From assembly GCA_029778935.1 (NCBI GenBank), contig JAKPBM010000462.1, forward strand, positions 1-8,929: DNA of 8,929 nucleotides, written 5' to 3'. The notes beneath the pieces were generated by a model. That model did no database searches. It saw only the letters and a program-made list of their open reading frames with translations, and was not told where the DNA came from. Below are positions 8,342-8,929 of the stretch, piece by piece. The translations under genes were made by a program, and so were the position numbers. The DNA is from Bacillota bacterium. GTDB taxonomy: Bacteria > Bacillota > Clostridia > Oscillospirales > QAMX01. Positions within the stretch are counted from its first letter, which is position 1; each line of letters opens with the position of its first letter.

Positions 8342-8370
8342 ATTATACCAGAACATTTGTTCATTTGCAA
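8342..8370 (-). promoter_or_regulatory. Sigma-A promoter of uvrB-uvrA
   Basis: On the minus strand, -35 TTGCAA (8365-8370, four of six matches to TTGACA) and a perfect -10 TATAAT (8342-8347) are separated by exactly 17 bases. The -10 is extended by TGG (8348-8350). Expected transcription start is near 8331-8336, leaving a short leader of about 20-25 bases before the uvrB ATG. Confidence 0.9.
8351..8362 (-). promoter_or_regulatory. LexA (DinR) SOS operator
   Basis: GAACAAATGTTC has perfect GAAC/GTTC half-sites with a four-base centre AAAT. It fits the Gram-positive SOS consensus CGAAC-RNRY-GTTYC over its core GAAC-RNRY-GTTC. It lies wholly inside the -35/-10 spacer of the uvrB promoter, so bound LexA would block RNA polymerase. 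uvrBA is a classical LexA target in Bacillus and relatives. Binding itself is inferred. Confidence 0.9.
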
Positions 8371-8417
8371 GGGCAGGTTTTGGAAAAGATACGGTTTTCT
8401 GTAAACGGTGTAAACGA

Positions 8418-8445
8418 AAAAGCCGGCCAAGAACCGCCGGCTTTT
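8418..8445 (-). terminator. Rho-independent terminator after the Ig-like gene
   Basis: Perfect ten-base inverted repeat AAAAGCCGGC (8418-8427) / GCCGGCTTTT (8436-8445) with an eight-base loop. In the minus direction the GC stem is followed by five T residues. It starts seven bases past the stop codon of the gene at 8453 and isolates that gene from the uvrB promoter. The A/T flanks are symmetrical, so it could also work on the plus strand. Confidence 0.88.
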
Positions 8446-8452
8446 GGTGGAG

Positions 8453-8929
8453 TTATTCGATTGTAAACTTCCCTTTTACAAAGAAGTAGTTGAAGGTTAC
8501 CGGCACCTCGGAACGCGGCCAGTCCAGCCGAACGGGAATCCAGATTGTGTAGCTGCCCTTAGTGGGGCGAAGCCCCCATTCGGACAATCCGACTTCATAT
8601 TTTATGGTTGAAAGCCCGCTTTCGCCCTGCCGGTGGCTTTCAAAGTCTGCCATAAGCAAATCAAGTTGTATGGTGAAAAGGGAATGGGTAGGCCATATTC
8701 TAAAAATATATGGCAGCCCGTCCTTTGTCACATAATACTGCCTGCTCGCATAGAAATCATGATCCTCTGTGTCCGTAATGGTAAACGTAATTACGTCGGT
8801 TCCAGCGGGGTAGCTCTCCCTGTCCGGTACGACGGCAAACCGTGCTTCGTTAATATCCGCATCACCCAGAAAATAGACACTTACCGGCGGATAGGAAAAA
8901 TCGGAAGTCATGCGAAAATAAATTAAAAA
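8453..8929 (-). CDS. Unrecognised beta-rich, probably Ig-like protein, C-terminal part, open at the window edge
   Basis: The frame ends with TAA at 8455-8453 and stays open through the right edge, giving 158 visible residues. An in-frame ATG at 8911 gives a 152-residue version, but TTTTTAATTTATTTTCGC in front of it has no Shine-Dalgarno site. I therefore think the real start is further upstream, outside the window. The sequence is mostly alternating strands and aromatic-rich. The stretch [30 protein letters not shown] resembles the first strands of small bacterial Ig-like domains (the type filed as Big_14), in which a Y-P-x-G-T turn precedes an ITFTITN-like strand. No enzyme motif, membrane segment or cysteine is visible. 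Such domains often sit in secreted proteins or lipoproteins, and the missing N-terminus would show this. Its base composition is more AT-rich than its neighbours. Coding status is supported by length and the terminator just after the stop; function is unknown. Confidence 0.72.
   Translation of the reverse strand, partial: FLIYFRMTSDFSYPPVSVYFLGDADINEARFAVVPDRESYPAGTDVITFTITDTEDHDFYASRQYYVTKDGLPYIFRIWPTHSLFTIQLDLLMADFESHRQGESGLSTIKYEVGLSEWGLRPTKGSYTIWIPVRLDWPRSEVPVTFNYFFVKGKFTIE

Noticed and set aside
8311..8430. N-terminal extension of UvrB by 40 codons to an ATG at 8430.
   Set aside because: It would run through the -10, LexA box and -35 and part of a terminator arm, lacks a ribosome site at that ATG, and is absent from usual UvrB proteins; the ATG at 8310 has GGAGG at ideal spacing.
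1..8929. Mobile elements, CRISPR arrays, tRNA or rRNA genes, defence or other novel systems.
   Set aside because: No transposase or integrase motifs, no spaced repeats, no tRNA-like cloverleaf and no terminal inverted repeats were seen; almost all of the window is explained by six genes and their control sites.

Overview
The window looks like an ordinary chromosomal segment of a moderately GC-rich member of the Firmicutes, most likely class Clostridia. The indications are strong GGAGG-type Shine-Dalgarno sites, a Bacillus-type LexA/DinR operator (GAAC-N4-GTTC), DUF4364 and DUF3048 proteins, both common in clostridial genomes, and a by-eye GC content near 60 percent over most of the window. 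All six genes supported here lie on the minus strand, so transcription runs from high to low coordinates. I cannot name the genus.

Layout in the direction of transcription: (1) At the right edge lies the C-terminal part of an unrecognised, beta-rich, probably Ig-like protein. It is visibly more AT-rich than the rest and is followed by a strong hairpin terminator (8418-8445). (2) A sigma-A promoter with a LexA box between its -35 and -10 elements drives uvrB and uvrA, which are separated by one base. This is the DNA-damage-inducible nucleotide excision repair unit, and it ends at a long hairpin at 3474-3515. (3) A separate extended -10 promoter (3415-3423) starts a tightly packed gene string: galK, a DUF4364 winged-helix-type protein, a DUF3048 lipoprotein, and the first 128 codons of prfA at the left edge. 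Gaps inside this string are 24 to 35 bases, each start has a ribosome binding site, and no internal terminator is visible, so it is probably one transcript.

How the genes work together: UvrA and UvrB are partners that find and verify bulky DNA lesions, and the operator explains their joint SOS control. The second string mixes sugar metabolism (GalK, without galT or galE in view), a putative regulator, a surface lipoprotein and translation termination (RF1). It therefore looks like co-transcription of housekeeping genes, not a single pathway.

I found no mobile element, CRISPR array, tRNA, rRNA, riboswitch or defence system. The most informative non-coding feature is the LexA-controlled uvrBA promoter. 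The least explained items are the partial Ig-like gene at 8453-8929 and the odd galK to prfA gene grouping. I see no convincing sign of a previously undescribed system.
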